NCBI GenBank assembly: GCA_024235635.1
Contig: JACKMA010000009.1
Coordinates: forward strand, 300,194 to 364,193
Direction of reading: 5' to 3'
DNA length: 64,000 bases
From: Zoogloeaceae bacterium
Lineage (GTDB): Bacteria > Pseudomonadota > Gammaproteobacteria > Burkholderiales > Rhodocyclaceae
Numbering within the stretch: the first letter of the stretch is position 1; every line of letters starts with the position of its first letter. The position numbers were made by a program, and so were the translations under genes. Positions 41,864-50,425 of the stretch are shown in pieces. The notes under the pieces are model-generated. The model did no database searches and had not been told where the DNA came from. It saw nothing but the letters and a program-made list of their open reading frames with translations.

Positions 41864-42226
41864 ATGGAGCTTGCAGACCTGATTACCGCCGCGACCGGCC
41901 TACTGCGCCTGCCCGAGCGCGAGATCCTGTTCAGCGAAGGCGAAGCCGCCGACGTGATGTACCTGTTGGTGGATGGCAGGGCCGAATTGCTGGTGCAGGG
42001 GCAGATGATCGAAGTCGCCCAGTCCGGCGCCTTCCTCGGCGAGCTGGCGCTGATCGAGCCCGACCAGCCGCGGCCGATGAGCGTGCGGGCGCTGACCGAT
42101 TGCCGGCTGTCGCGCATCGACGCCGATCGTTTCGAGGAGATCGTCACCCGACACCCCCAGTTCGCGGTGGACCTGATGAAGGTCATGGCCGAGCGGCTGC
42201 GACGGGCGCGGCTGCAGGCCGCCTGA
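41864..42226 (+). CDS. Small cyclic-nucleotide-binding-domain protein
   Basis: A 120-aa protein that is essentially a single cNMP-binding domain (Crp-like beta roll): REILFSEGEAADVMYLLVDGRAELL, then the phosphate-binding cassette GAFLGELALIEPDQPRPMSVRALTD and the capping helices (FAVDLMKVMAERLRRAR). No DNA-binding domain follows. Such stand-alone domains can be regulators or cNMP sensors. ATG 41864 is chosen because the upstream in-frame sequence lacks family character. Confidence 0.83.
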   Translation: MELADLITAATGLLRLPEREILFSEGEAADVMYLLVDGRAELLVQGQMIEVAQSGAFLGELALIEPDQPRPMSVRALTDCRLSRIDADRFEEIVTRHPQFAVDLMKVMAERLRRARLQAA

Positions 42227-42228
42227 GT

Positions 42229-42251
42229 CGCCGCCGCCGCCGCCGCCGCCC
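42229..42251. repeat. Short (GCC)n triplet tract between convergent genes
   Basis: About seven GCC triplets lie between the cNMP-domain gene stop and the CoA-transferase stop. It is a simple repeat, possibly length variable; it lies outside both coding regions. Confidence 0.7.
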
Positions 42252-42252
42252 G

Positions 42253-43473
42253 TCAGATCACCCCGTCCCGGCGAAGACGCACCAGTTCGTCGGCCGAACG
42301 TCCGAGGACTTCGCCGAGCACCGCGTCGGTGTCCGCACCCAGGCGCGGCGGCGGTCGGTCGTACGCCACCGGCGACTCCGACAGGCGCATCGGACTCGCC
42401 ACCTGCGGAATCCGCGCCCCGTCATCACCCCGTTGATCCAGCCGCAGGCCCCGCGCCGCCACCTGCGCGTCGGAAAACACGCCGGCGAGGTCATTGATCG
42501 GCCCACAGGGCACGCCGATCGCTTCGAGCGCGGTTATCCATTGGGCGGTCTCGCGTCGCACCGTCAGCGCTTCCAGCTGCGGGATCAGTTCGGCACGGTG
42601 CGCCACCCGTGCGCGATTGCTGGCAAAGCGGGGATCGGCCGCCAGTTCGGGCGCGCCGGCTTCGCCACAGAAGCGGGCGAACTGGCCATCGTTTCCGATG
42701 GCCAGGATCATGTGGCCGTCCGCGGTCGGAAAATCCTGGTACGGAACAATGTTGGGGTGGGCGTTGCCGAGCCGCCCGGGCGCCTGCCCGGTGGTCAGGA
42801 AGTTCATCGCCTGATTGGCCAGGCAGGCGACCTGCACGTCCAGCAGTGCCATGTCGACATGCTGCCCCCGGCCGCTGCTCTGCCGGCGGATCAAGGCCGC
42901 CTGGATCGCGTTGGCGGCATACAGTCCGGTGAGGATGTCGGTCAGCGCGACACCGGCCTTGATCGGCCCGCCGCCGGGTTCGTCGTCGCGGCGGCCGGTA
43001 ATGCTCATCAAGCCACCGAGCCCCTGGATCAGGAAGTCGTAGCCCGCCCGCGCGGCATAGGGGCCGCTCTGGCCGAAGCCGGTGATCGAGCAATACACGA
43101 GCCGAGGATTGACCGCCCGCAGCGACTCGTAGTCGAGGCCGTAGCGGGCGAGCGAACCGAGTTTGTAGTTTTCGATCAGTACGTCGCAGGCGGCGGCCAG
43201 CTCGCGTATCAGCGCCTGCCCTTCGGCTCGCGTGATGTCGATCGTAACCGAGCGCTTGTTGCGGTTGGCGCACAGGAAATAGGCGGCGGTATCGGTGTCC
43301 CGGCCGTCGCCGTCCTGCAGCCACGGCGGGCCCCAATGACGGGTATCGTCACCGCTGCCGGGACGTTCGATCTTCAGCACGTCGGCGCCCAGATCACCGA
43401 GAATCTGGGCGGCCCACGGTCCCGCGAGAATGCGCGACAGATCGAGCACGCGAATGCCGGATAGCGCCCCCAT
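42253..43473 (-). CDS. CaiB/BaiF family CoA-transferase
   Basis: A 406-aa class III CoA-transferase. IRVLDLSRILAGPWAAQILGDLGADVLKIE is the family N-terminus, and the catalytic Asp is the D of VALTDILTGLYAAN. Translation begins at the TGATG overlap with gcdH. A CoA-transferase paired with glutaryl-CoA dehydrogenase is typically succinyl-CoA:glutarate CoA-transferase, which is the best inference here. Confidence 0.9.
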   Translation of the reverse strand: MGALSGIRVLDLSRILAGPWAAQILGDLGADVLKIERPGSGDDTRHWGPPWLQDGDGRDTDTAAYFLCANRNKRSVTIDITRAEGQALIRELAAACDVLIENYKLGSLARYGLDYESLRAVNPRLVYCSITGFGQSGPYAARAGYDFLIQGLGGLMSITGRRDDEPGGGPIKAGVALTDILTGLYAANAIQAALIRRQSSGRGQHVDMALLDVQVACLANQAMNFLTTGQAPGRLGNAHPNIVPYQDFPTADGHMILAIGNDGQFARFCGEAGAPELAADPRFASNRARVAHRAELIPQLEALTVRRETAQWITALEAIGVPCGPINDLAGVFSDAQVAARGLRLDQRGDDGARIPQVASPMRLSESPVAYDRPPPRLGADTDAVLGEVLGRSADELVRLRRDGVI

Positions 43474-44660
43474 CAGTTACAGAACGCCTGCAAGCCGGTG
43501 ATGCCGCGGCCGAGGATCAGGGCGTGGATGTCGTGGGTCCCCTCGTAGGTGTTCACCACTTCCAGATTGACGACATGACGGATCACGCCGAACTCGTCGG
43601 AGATGCCGTTGCCGCCCAGCATGTCGCGGGCGGCCCGCGCGATCTCCAGCGCCTTGCCGCAGGAATTGCGCTTCATGATCGAGGTCAGCTCGACCGGCGC
43701 GTTGTCGGCTTCCTTCAGGCGACCGAGACGCAGACAACCCTGCAGGCCCAGCGTGATCTCGGAGAGCATGTCGGCGAGCTTCTTCTGGACCAGCTGATTG
43801 GCGGCCAGCGGACGCCCGAACTGCTTGCGCTCGAGCACATACCGGCGTGCGCTCTCGTAGCAGAATTCGGCCGCGCCGAGCGCCCCCCAGGCGATGCCGA
43901 AGCGGGCCGAATTGAGGCAGGTGAACGGGCCTTTGAGGCCACGCACGTCCGGGAACGCGTTCTCCTCCGGCACGAAGACCTCGTCCATCACGATCTCGCC
44001 GGTGACCGACGCCCGCAAGCCCACCTTGCCGTGGATCGCCGGCGTACTCAGTCCCTTCCAGCCCTTCTCGAGCACGAAGCCACGGATGTCACCGGCGTCG
44101 TCCTTGGCCCACACCACGAAGACGTCCGCGATCGGGCTGTTGGTGATCCACATCTTGCTGCCGGTCAGCAGGTAGCCACCGTCGGTGGCGCGCGCACGAC
44201 TGGCCATGCTGCCTGGGTCGGAGCCGTGATCCGGCTCGGTCAAACCGAAGCATCCGACCCACTCGCCACTGGCCAGCCTGGGCAGGTACTTCTGCTTCTG
44301 CGCCTCACTGCCGAAGGTGTCGATCGGCACCATCACCAGCGATGACTGCACGCTCATCATCGAGCGGTATCCCGAATCGATGCGCTCGATCTCCCGCGCG
44401 ATCAGGCCATAGCTGACGTAGCCGAGGCCGGCACCGCCGTAGTTCTCGCCAATGGTCGCGCCGAGCAGCCCGAGTTCGCCCATCTCGTCGAAGATCCGGC
44501 GGTCGGTGCGCTCTGCGCGGAAGGCCTCGAGCACCCGCGGTGCGAGCCGGTCCTGCGCATAGGCTCGGGCGGTATCGCGCACCATGCGCTCTTCCTCGGT
44601 CAATTGCTGATCGAGCATCAGCGGATCGAGCCAATCGAAACCCGGTCGGGATCGGGACAT
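43473..44660 (-). CDS. gcdH: Glutaryl-CoA dehydrogenase
   Basis: A 395-aa acyl-CoA dehydrogenase that oxidises and decarboxylates glutaryl-CoA to crotonyl-CoA. FGLTEPDHGSDPGSM is the FAD/substrate loop, ARFGIAWGALGAAEFCYESARRY is the GcdH-type helix, and the catalytic Glu is in NTYEGTHDIHALILGR near the C-terminus. It matches the family length. A TGATG overlap with the CoA-transferase suggests coupled synthesis; together they channel glutarate from lysine, tryptophan or aromatic degradation. Confidence 0.94.
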   Translation of the reverse strand: MSRSRPGFDWLDPLMLDQQLTEEERMVRDTARAYAQDRLAPRVLEAFRAERTDRRIFDEMGELGLLGATIGENYGGAGLGYVSYGLIAREIERIDSGYRSMMSVQSSLVMVPIDTFGSEAQKQKYLPRLASGEWVGCFGLTEPDHGSDPGSMASRARATDGGYLLTGSKMWITNSPIADVFVVWAKDDAGDIRGFVLEKGWKGLSTPAIHGKVGLRASVTGEIVMDEVFVPEENAFPDVRGLKGPFTCLNSARFGIAWGALGAAEFCYESARRYVLERKQFGRPLAANQLVQKKLADMLSEITLGLQGCLRLGRLKEADNAPVELTSIMKRNSCGKALEIARAARDMLGGNGISDEFGVIRHVVNLEVVNTYEGTHDIHALILGRGITGLQAFCN

Positions 44661-44857
44661 CGGAACACCTCGTCGTCACCGGCGCGCCACCTGCGCCACA
44701 GGATCGTCAATCTAGTCCGCCGCCGGCCGGCCGACAAGCATCGGTGCGTCGGCATCGTCGCCGAGGCCGTCGGGCCGCGCCCGGTTCGCCCGGCCCGTTG
44801 GCTCGCGACGTGACGTCGCCGCTTGACGTCGCGGCACACGCGCGCAAGATAGAACGC

Positions 44858-45427
44858 ATGACATCACTTGGTCCGATCCCGCTGTGGATCCTGACGGCGC
44901 TGCCGGCCGCGCTGCTGGCGACGGCCTGTGCCGCGAACCCGGCGGTCGGCGAGGTCTATACCGACTGGGACCGGGCGGGTGGATGCGTCAGCGGCGACAC
45001 CCAGCCGTGGGGCGTCTCGGTCGGCGGCGCCGCGCTCGGCCCCTGCATGTTTCCCGGACGCTTTGTCTGGATCACCTACGACGCACTGTGGTGTACCAAC
45101 TGCGACCGCCAGTTGCGTGCCACCGGCGCAGCCGCCCGGCGGGGTCCGGAGAACACCGTATTCGTCGTCGTCGTCGGCGGCGGACGCCACCCGCATCAAT
45201 CGGCGACTCCGGCCGACCTGCGCGAGCGCGTGCGCGCGTTCGAGCTCGATCCGCTCCACGTCGTCTCCGAAGGCACCACCCAGCGCATGCTGCCGCAACA
45301 TGCGCTGATCGGACCGGATGGCCATACTTGGCTGCGTCATGTCGGCGAACTCGACGCCGACGCGATGCTGGCGACGCTCGACGCCTTTCAGGGCGGCGGT
45401 CGCCAGCCGCCCGCATTCGATCGATGA
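44858..45427 (+). CDS. Thioredoxin-like lipoprotein
   Basis: A 189-aa protein with a lipoprotein signal (LLATAC, Cys24) and a thioredoxin-fold domain. The CxxC motif is WCTNC (Cys79-Cys82), preceded by the FVWITYDALW strand and followed by a GPDG...LRHVGELDA C-terminal segment as in TlpA/AhpC-related folds. It is likely an envelope thiol-disulfide protein. Its ATGA overlap with the following pyrophosphatase homologue suggests coupled translation. Confidence 0.78.
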   Translation: MTSLGPIPLWILTALPAALLATACAANPAVGEVYTDWDRAGGCVSGDTQPWGVSVGGAALGPCMFPGRFVWITYDALWCTNCDRQLRATGAAARRGPENTVFVVVVGGGRHPHQSATPADLRERVRAFELDPLHVVSEGTTQRMLPQHALIGPDGHTWLRHVGELDADAMLATLDAFQGGGRQPPAFDR

Positions 45428-45900
45428 TCGCCAGTCGCGGCCCGACGCTGGAGGTCGTCGTCGAGGTCCCCCGCGGCAGCTTTCTCAAGCGTGGCTCGAA
45501 TGGCCACATCGACTTCGTGTCGCCGTTGCCGTGCCCGTTCAACTACGGCGCCGTGCCACACTGGATCGGCCTCGAGGGGGATCTGCTCGACGCCCTGGTG
45601 CTCGGCCCGCGGCTGCCCGCGGGTCAGCGTCTTGCGGTACCGAGTTGGGGCGCGATCGTACTGACCGACCGCGGCCTGGTCGATCACAAGCTGGTCTGCT
45701 GCGAACATCGGCCGAGCGACGCCCAGATGGGTTTCGTGCTGCGCTTCTTCCATTTCTACGCGGCGTGCAAGGCAATGCTCAACCTGTGCCGCGGACAGCG
45801 CGGGCGCAATGCCTGCGACGGCTGGTGCAGCGCCCAGTTCGCGATCGACAGCGCGACGCCGCGCGACGATCGCTGGCGGGGACCGACGGTAAAATTCTGA
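45424..45900 (+). CDS. Divergent family I inorganic pyrophosphatase homologue
   Basis: 158 aa, close to the 175 of E. coli Ppa. The N-terminal EVPRGS, the central FNYGAVPHW and GLEGDLLDALVLGPRLP, and TDRGLVDHKLV correspond to the catalytic blocks: Glu51-Gly-Asp53..Asp56 replaces the usual DGDPxD, while the Asp82/Asp87/Lys89 equivalents are present. Changes (Asp to Glu at 51, and an altered ring of Tyr/Lys near 22-42) make normal activity uncertain. The C-terminal half is rich in Cys, unusual for Ppa. It starts inside the stop of the thioredoxin-like gene. Confidence 0.65.
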   Translation: MIASRGPTLEVVVEVPRGSFLKRGSNGHIDFVSPLPCPFNYGAVPHWIGLEGDLLDALVLGPRLPAGQRLAVPSWGAIVLTDRGLVDHKLVCCEHRPSDAQMGFVLRFFHFYAACKAMLNLCRGQRGRNACDGWCSAQFAIDSATPRDDRWRGPTVKF

Positions 45901-45949
45901 CGGCGTCGTCGCACGACGCACCGTTACCGCCACGACCGACCATCCGACC

Positions 45950-46747
45950 ATGTCACGCCGCCCGCCCCGCCAACGCCTTCGCAACCTCGCTGCCGTCGTC
46001 GCGCTGGTGTTCGTGGTGCCGGTCACCGGCGGCGTGGCCAGCCACCTGCTGCACGATCGCCCGGTCGACTGGCGCACCGCTCGACGAGACAGCAGCGGCT
46101 TGGCGCCTGACCCGACGCGTACCCCGGACGCCGTAATCCAGGTCTACGCCGCGCGGGCCTTCCGCTGGCGCGGCGCCTTCGGCGTGCATACCTGGTTCGC
46201 GGTCAAGTCGTCCGGCGCCCGCCACTACACGCGCTACGAGGTGATGGGATTCGGCTTGCGTCATGGCGGCTCGGCCGTTCGCATCCACGGCGGCACGCCC
46301 GACGCATACTGGTTCGGCAACCGTCCCGAACTGCTCCGCGAACTGCGCGGCGGCCCCAAGGTGGACGCGCTGATCGCGCGAATCGACCGGGCCGCCCGCC
46401 ACTACCCGTACGACACCCGCTACCGGGTCTGGCCCGGCCCCAACAGCAACACCTTCGTCGCCTGGATCGCCCGCGAAGTGCCCGAGCTCGCCCTCGACCT
46501 GCCGCCGACTGCGATCGGCAAGGATTACCTGCCGAGCGATCGGTGGCTGTCGACAGCGCCCAGCGGACGCGGCCTGCAGATCTCCCTCGGGGGCCTGATC
46601 GGATTGATCGTCGCGCCCGAAGAAGGCGTCGAGATCAACCTGCTGGGGCTCACCGCGGGCCTCGATTTCTCGCCGCCCGCGCTGAAGCTGCCCGGGCTCG
46701 GCCGGATCGGCCCGAGCACCGATCCGGCGTTGCCGCGATCCGGCTGA
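45950..46747 (+). CDS. DUF3750 protein with signal anchor
   Basis: A 265-aa protein with an N-terminal hydrophobic anchor (about 12-30). The body carries the DUF3750 blocks VHTWFAVKSSGARHYTRYEVMG, YRVWPGPNSNTFVAWIAREVPEL and GKDYLPSDRW. Members are conserved periplasmic proteins of unknown role; a cysteine-peptidase-like fold has been suspected from the NxxTF pattern but not shown. It follows the pyrophosphatase homologue by 49 nt. Confidence 0.8.
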   Translation: MSRRPPRQRLRNLAAVVALVFVVPVTGGVASHLLHDRPVDWRTARRDSSGLAPDPTRTPDAVIQVYAARAFRWRGAFGVHTWFAVKSSGARHYTRYEVMGFGLRHGGSAVRIHGGTPDAYWFGNRPELLRELRGGPKVDALIARIDRAARHYPYDTRYRVWPGPNSNTFVAWIAREVPELALDLPPTAIGKDYLPSDRWLSTAPSGRGLQISLGGLIGLIVAPEEGVEINLLGLTAGLDFSPPALKLPGLGRIGPSTDPALPRSG

Positions 46748-46749
46748 GC

Positions 46750-47250
46750 ATGGCGCCGGACGACACCACGATGAGCGCGTGCCTGAGGGACTTTCGAACC
46801 GACGACCCGGCCTGGGTGATTGCCGCCCACGGCGTGGTCTATCGCCAGGACTTCGGTTTCGACGACGATTTCGCACGCAGCATCGACGACAAGATGCGCC
46901 AGTGGCTGGCCCGCGCCGACCCGTTGAAGCGCATGTGGATCGCCGAACGCGACGGCGAGCGCGTCGGCTGCATCGCGATCTCCGACGCCGGCGACGCGAC
47001 TGCCTTCCTGAATTTCGTGCTGGTGATGCCGGCCTACCGCCGGCGACAGCTCGGCCGCCACCTGTTGGCAACCGCGCTCGACCACGCCCGTCGCTGCGGC
47101 CAGCGCGAGGCCCGGCTGGAAACCTACCAGTGCCTCGAGGCGGCACGCGCGCTCTACCGACGGATCGGCTTTCGGCAGGTTGCGGCGCACGCGCCGGTGT
47201 GCAGGTACGGCCGGCAGATCGTATCGGAGTACTGGAGCCTGCCCCTCTGA
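46750..47250 (+). CDS. GNAT N-acetyltransferase
   Basis: A 166-aa acetyltransferase of the MarR-fused-type GNAT group (AAHGVVYRQDFGFDDDFARSIDD). Motif A is VMPAYRRRQLGRHLL; motif B is ARALYRRIGFRQV. It begins 2 nt after the DUF3750 stop, so it is probably co-translated. Substrate unknown. Confidence 0.87.
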   Translation: MAPDDTTMSACLRDFRTDDPAWVIAAHGVVYRQDFGFDDDFARSIDDKMRQWLARADPLKRMWIAERDGERVGCIAISDAGDATAFLNFVLVMPAYRRRQLGRHLLATALDHARRCGQREARLETYQCLEAARALYRRIGFRQVAAHAPVCRYGRQIVSEYWSLPL

Positions 47251-47300
47251 ACCGGTCCGCCGCAGGCCGGTTCGGTCATCCACGCGTCCACGCCGCAAAC

Positions 47301-47330
47301 CTGACCGGGCAGGCCATCGCAAAGTATAGT
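47301..47330 (+). promoter_or_regulatory. Sigma-70-like promoter for trmA
   Basis: CTGACC (47301-47306) and TATAGT (47325-47330) are spaced by 18 bp; the predicted start lies about 22 nt before the trmA ATG. The -35 matches TTGACA at four of six. Confidence 0.5.
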
Positions 47331-47358
47331 CCGCAGTCCCGCTGCTCCCGGATCACCG

Positions 47359-48450
47359 ATGTCCCTGCCCGTCTTCGACCCCGCCCTGTACGAAAACCAG
47401 CTTGCCGCCAAGCTGGCGCGCTACCGCGCCGATTTCTCCGAGTTCGGCATGCCCGAACCGGCGGTCTTCCGCTCGCCGCCGCTCGGCTACCGGATGCGGG
47501 CGGAATTCCGCCTGTGGCACGTCGAAGGGCGTGTGCATTACGCGATGTTCGACCCGGTCGCGCCGAGGAAGCCGGTGCTGATCGACACGTTTCCGCCGGC
47601 CGCGGCGCCGATCGCCGAGGTGATGGCGCCATTGCTCGAGGCCATCAACCGTGACGAGATCCTGCGCCGCAGGATCTTCCAGCTCGAGTTCCTGGCGACA
47701 CTGAGCGGGGAACGCATGGTGAGCCTGGTCTACCACCGCCGCCTCGACGATGCCTGGCAGGACGCAGCCCGCAGGCTCTCGGCGGCGCTCGACATCGTCG
47801 TCATCGGTCGCAGCCGCGGACAGAAGCGCGTGCTCGAGCGCGACTGGCTGCTCGAACGCATCGAGGTCGACGGGCGCTCCCTCGGCTATCGTCAGATCGA
47901 GGGCAGCTTCACCCAGCCCAATGGCGAGGTCAATCGCTGCATGCTGACGTGGGCCCGCCGACAGGCTGCCGGCATCGGGGGCGATCTGCTCGAGCTCTAC
48001 TGCGGCAATGGCAACTTCACGGTCGCACTGGCGCCGCTGTTCCACCGCGTGCTCGCGACCGAGGTCAGCAAGTCGTCGGTCGCGGCTGCGCGGCACAATC
48101 TGGCGATCAACGGCATCGACAACATCGCCCTGGTACGCATGGCGAGCGAGGAAATCAGCGACGCGCTGGCTGGCGGTCGCCGCTACCGGCGGCTCGATGG
48201 GTTGGACCTGGCGGCACACGATTTTTCGACCCTGTTCGTCGACCCGCCCCGCGCCGGACTCGACGAGGCCACGCTGGCGCTCGCCGGCCGCATCGATCAC
48301 ATCCTCTACGTCTCCTGCAACCCGCAGACGCTGCGCGCCAATGTCGCCCGCCTCGCTGCCAGCCACCGCATCTGCGCCGCGGCCGCCTTCGACCAGTTTC
48401 CCTACACCGACCACCTCGAATGCGGAATGTTGCTGGTCCGCAGGCAGTGA
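47359..48450 (+). CDS. trmA: tRNA (uracil-5-)-methyltransferase TrmA
   Basis: This enzyme makes m5U54 in tRNA with SAM. The 363-aa length equals E. coli TrmA (366). GYRMRAEFRLWH and the SAM loop LLELYCGNGNFTVAL are present, with LFVDPPRAGLDEATL after them, and the catalytic Cys is in LYVSCNPQTL near residue 319. The C-terminus DQFPYTDHLECGMLL is typical. It has its own promoter upstream. Confidence 0.96.
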   Translation: MSLPVFDPALYENQLAAKLARYRADFSEFGMPEPAVFRSPPLGYRMRAEFRLWHVEGRVHYAMFDPVAPRKPVLIDTFPPAAAPIAEVMAPLLEAINRDEILRRRIFQLEFLATLSGERMVSLVYHRRLDDAWQDAARRLSAALDIVVIGRSRGQKRVLERDWLLERIEVDGRSLGYRQIEGSFTQPNGEVNRCMLTWARRQAAGIGGDLLELYCGNGNFTVALAPLFHRVLATEVSKSSVAAARHNLAINGIDNIALVRMASEEISDALAGGRRYRRLDGLDLAAHDFSTLFVDPPRAGLDEATLALAGRIDHILYVSCNPQTLRANVARLAASHRICAAAAFDQFPYTDHLECGMLLVRRQ

Positions 48451-48498
48451 GCCGGCAGCCGGGCGCACCCCGCCGTGGCGCCGCCCGACCCAGAATGC

Positions 48499-48527
48499 TT
48501 GAAAGGACTTGGGCGCCCGCCTATAGT
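48499..48527 (+). promoter_or_regulatory. Strong sigma-70 promoter of the VPGP-type secreted protein
   Basis: TTGAAA (48499-48504) and TATAGT (48522-48527) with exactly 17 bp between them. It lies 78 bp upstream of the ATG, in the gap after trmA, and is the best promoter match seen in the window. Confidence 0.6.
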
Positions 48528-48605
48528 CGTGGGCGGGCAGGCAACCCGGCGCCAGAAGGCAGGGCAACCGACGCGCCGACTGCCCGAGGACGGGAGGAGC
48601 CGATC

Positions 48606-49265
48606 ATGAGACGCAGCCTGGCGGCAATCGCCGCACTGCTCGCAACGACCATTGCCGCGCCCGCCGTACAGGCGAAGCCCATCGAATTCGCCGGCCCACT
48701 CCGGGTCGTCGAGTTCGACAGCGGTGCGGGCCGCTATTCCGGCGTGCCGCTGGGCACCCGATTTTCCGGCAGCATCGACGACACCACGTTCGCCGGCACC
48801 ATTTCGGACGGTGTGACGACGACCCTGTTCGACTGCTGCATCGCCGCCGGCGGCTTCGAGCTCATCGACGATCTGACGCTCGACGCCGATCAGGCCGCCC
48901 TGTTCAACCAGATCGCCGGTGCCGGACGATTTGCCGAAGGGGACGTCTTCGATCTGGTCGATATCGAGGGCGACACCGACGCCGGTGGCGGGCGCATCGA
49001 GGTCGGTCTGTCCTTCCTGTTCTCGCCGAGCACCTTCGCCGGCCCGTCCGACCGGGACCGGTTCGATCCCGGCAGGGCCGCTGCCGCAGCCTTCTTCGTG
49101 TTCGAGGAAGACGCCAATGGCCTCGATGTCTACTCCGGCATCGGCCCGATCTCAGCGGTTCCGGGGCCGGCCTCGGGCTGGATGATGGCGGTCGGCCTTG
49201 CCTTCGTCGCGGCCGGCCTCGCGCGCCAGGGTCGCCTGTCGCCCCGCGCCCCGGCCAACGGCTGA
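48606..49265 (+). CDS. Secreted protein with VPGP-type exosortase sorting tail
   Basis: A 219-aa protein with a signal peptide (about 1-23, ending AVQA) and an acidic, Gly/Phe-rich beta body. The C-terminus (about 185-219) is VPGPAS, hydrophobic helix MMAVGLAFVAAGLA and a basic end RQGRLSPR, the exosortase-sorting layout with VPGP replacing VPEP. GGAGG precedes the ATG and a strong promoter lies upstream, so it is probably well expressed. No domain is recognised in the body. Confidence 0.8.
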   Translation: MRRSLAAIAALLATTIAAPAVQAKPIEFAGPLRVVEFDSGAGRYSGVPLGTRFSGSIDDTTFAGTISDGVTTTLFDCCIAAGGFELIDDLTLDADQAALFNQIAGAGRFAEGDVFDLVDIEGDTDAGGGRIEVGLSFLFSPSTFAGPSDRDRFDPGRAAAAAFFVFEEDANGLDVYSGIGPISAVPGPASGWMMAVGLAFVAAGLARQGRLSPRAPANG

Positions 49266-49287
49266 CCCGGCCGGCAGAGGCCGGGCG

Positions 49288-50364
49288 ATGAATCGGCACC
49301 GCGTCGCGGTCATTGCCGGCGATGGCATCGGCGTCGAAGTGATGCCGGAGGGCCTGCGCGCGCTTGAGGCAGCCGCCCGTCGCTTCGGAATCGATCTCGC
49401 CTTCGAACACTTCGACTTCGCCAGTTGCGACTACTATCTGGCGCATGGCCGCATGCTGCCGGATGGCTGGTTCGACACCCTGCAGGCCTTCGACGCGATC
49501 TACTTCGGCGCTGTCGGCTGGCCCGCCAAGGTGCCCGATCACATCTCGCTGTGGGGTTCGCTGCTGCAGTTCCGGCGTGCCTTCGACCAATACATCAACC
49601 TGCGCCCGTGCCGCCTGATGCCTGGCATCCGCAGCCCGCTGGCCGGGCGCGGCCCCGGCGACATCGACTTCTACGTGGTCCGCGAGAACACCGAAGGCGA
49701 GTATTCCAGCGTCGGCGGGCGGATGTTCGAAGGCAGCGAGCGCGAGATCGTCATGCAACAGACCGTGATGAGCCGGATCGGCGTCGACCGGGTGCTGAAA
49801 TATGCGTTCGACCTCGCGCGCCGTCGTCCGCGACGCAAGCTCACGTCGGCGACCAAGTCCAACGGCATCTCGATCACGATGCCGTACTGGGACGAGCGCG
49901 TCCAGGCGATGGCGGCACGCTATCCCGAGGTTACCGTCGACCAGTTCCACATCGATATCCTGACCGCCCACTTCGTGCTGCATCCTGACTGGTTCGACGT
50001 CGTCGTCGCCAGCAACCTGTTCGGCGACATCCTGTCCGACCTGGGTCCCGCGTGTACCGGCACGATCGGCATCGCGCCGTCGGCCAACATCAATCCCGAC
50101 GGTCGTTTCCCGAGCCTGTTCGAGCCGGTGCACGGCAGCGCACCGGACATCGCAGGGCGCGGCATCGCCAATCCGATCGGACAGATCTGGTCGGGCGCGA
50201 TGATGCTCGAGCACCTCGGGCATGCCGATGCCGCGGCGGCGATCGTCGCGGCGATCGAACGCGTGCTCGCCAACACAGATGCAGCGACACGCACGCCGGA
50301 CCTCGGCGGCCGTGGCGACACCGCTGCGCTCGGCCGCGCGATCGCCGCGGTGATCGAGGCGTGA
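49288..50364 (+). CDS. Tartrate / D-malate dehydrogenase (beta-decarboxylating family)
   Basis: A 358-aa NAD-dependent oxidoreductase of the isopropylmalate-dehydrogenase superfamily. The start IAGDGIGVEVMPEGLRALE is the IPMDH N-terminal motif. YVVRENTEGEYSSVGGR and the metal-ligand segment ASNLFGDILSDLGPACTGTIGIAPSANINP match tartrate dehydrogenase/decarboxylase and D-malate dehydrogenase. LFEPVHGSAPDIAGRGIANP is next. leuB-type residues for isopropylmalate are not evident. It follows the VPGP protein by 22 nt. Confidence 0.88.
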   Translation: MNRHRVAVIAGDGIGVEVMPEGLRALEAAARRFGIDLAFEHFDFASCDYYLAHGRMLPDGWFDTLQAFDAIYFGAVGWPAKVPDHISLWGSLLQFRRAFDQYINLRPCRLMPGIRSPLAGRGPGDIDFYVVRENTEGEYSSVGGRMFEGSEREIVMQQTVMSRIGVDRVLKYAFDLARRRPRRKLTSATKSNGISITMPYWDERVQAMAARYPEVTVDQFHIDILTAHFVLHPDWFDVVVASNLFGDILSDLGPACTGTIGIAPSANINPDGRFPSLFEPVHGSAPDIAGRGIANPIGQIWSGAMMLEHLGHADAAAAIVAAIERVLANTDAATRTPDLGGRGDTAALGRAIAAVIEA

Positions 50365-50425
50365 AGGCCATGGCTCGCGGCGCTGCGTCCTCGGCTCCAC
50401 CCCGGCGCGCGCAGGTGAATCTCCG

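Noticed and set aside
42229..42251. (GCC)n tract as a phase-variation switch
   Set aside because: It lies after both stop codons and is short, so a frame effect on either gene is not possible.
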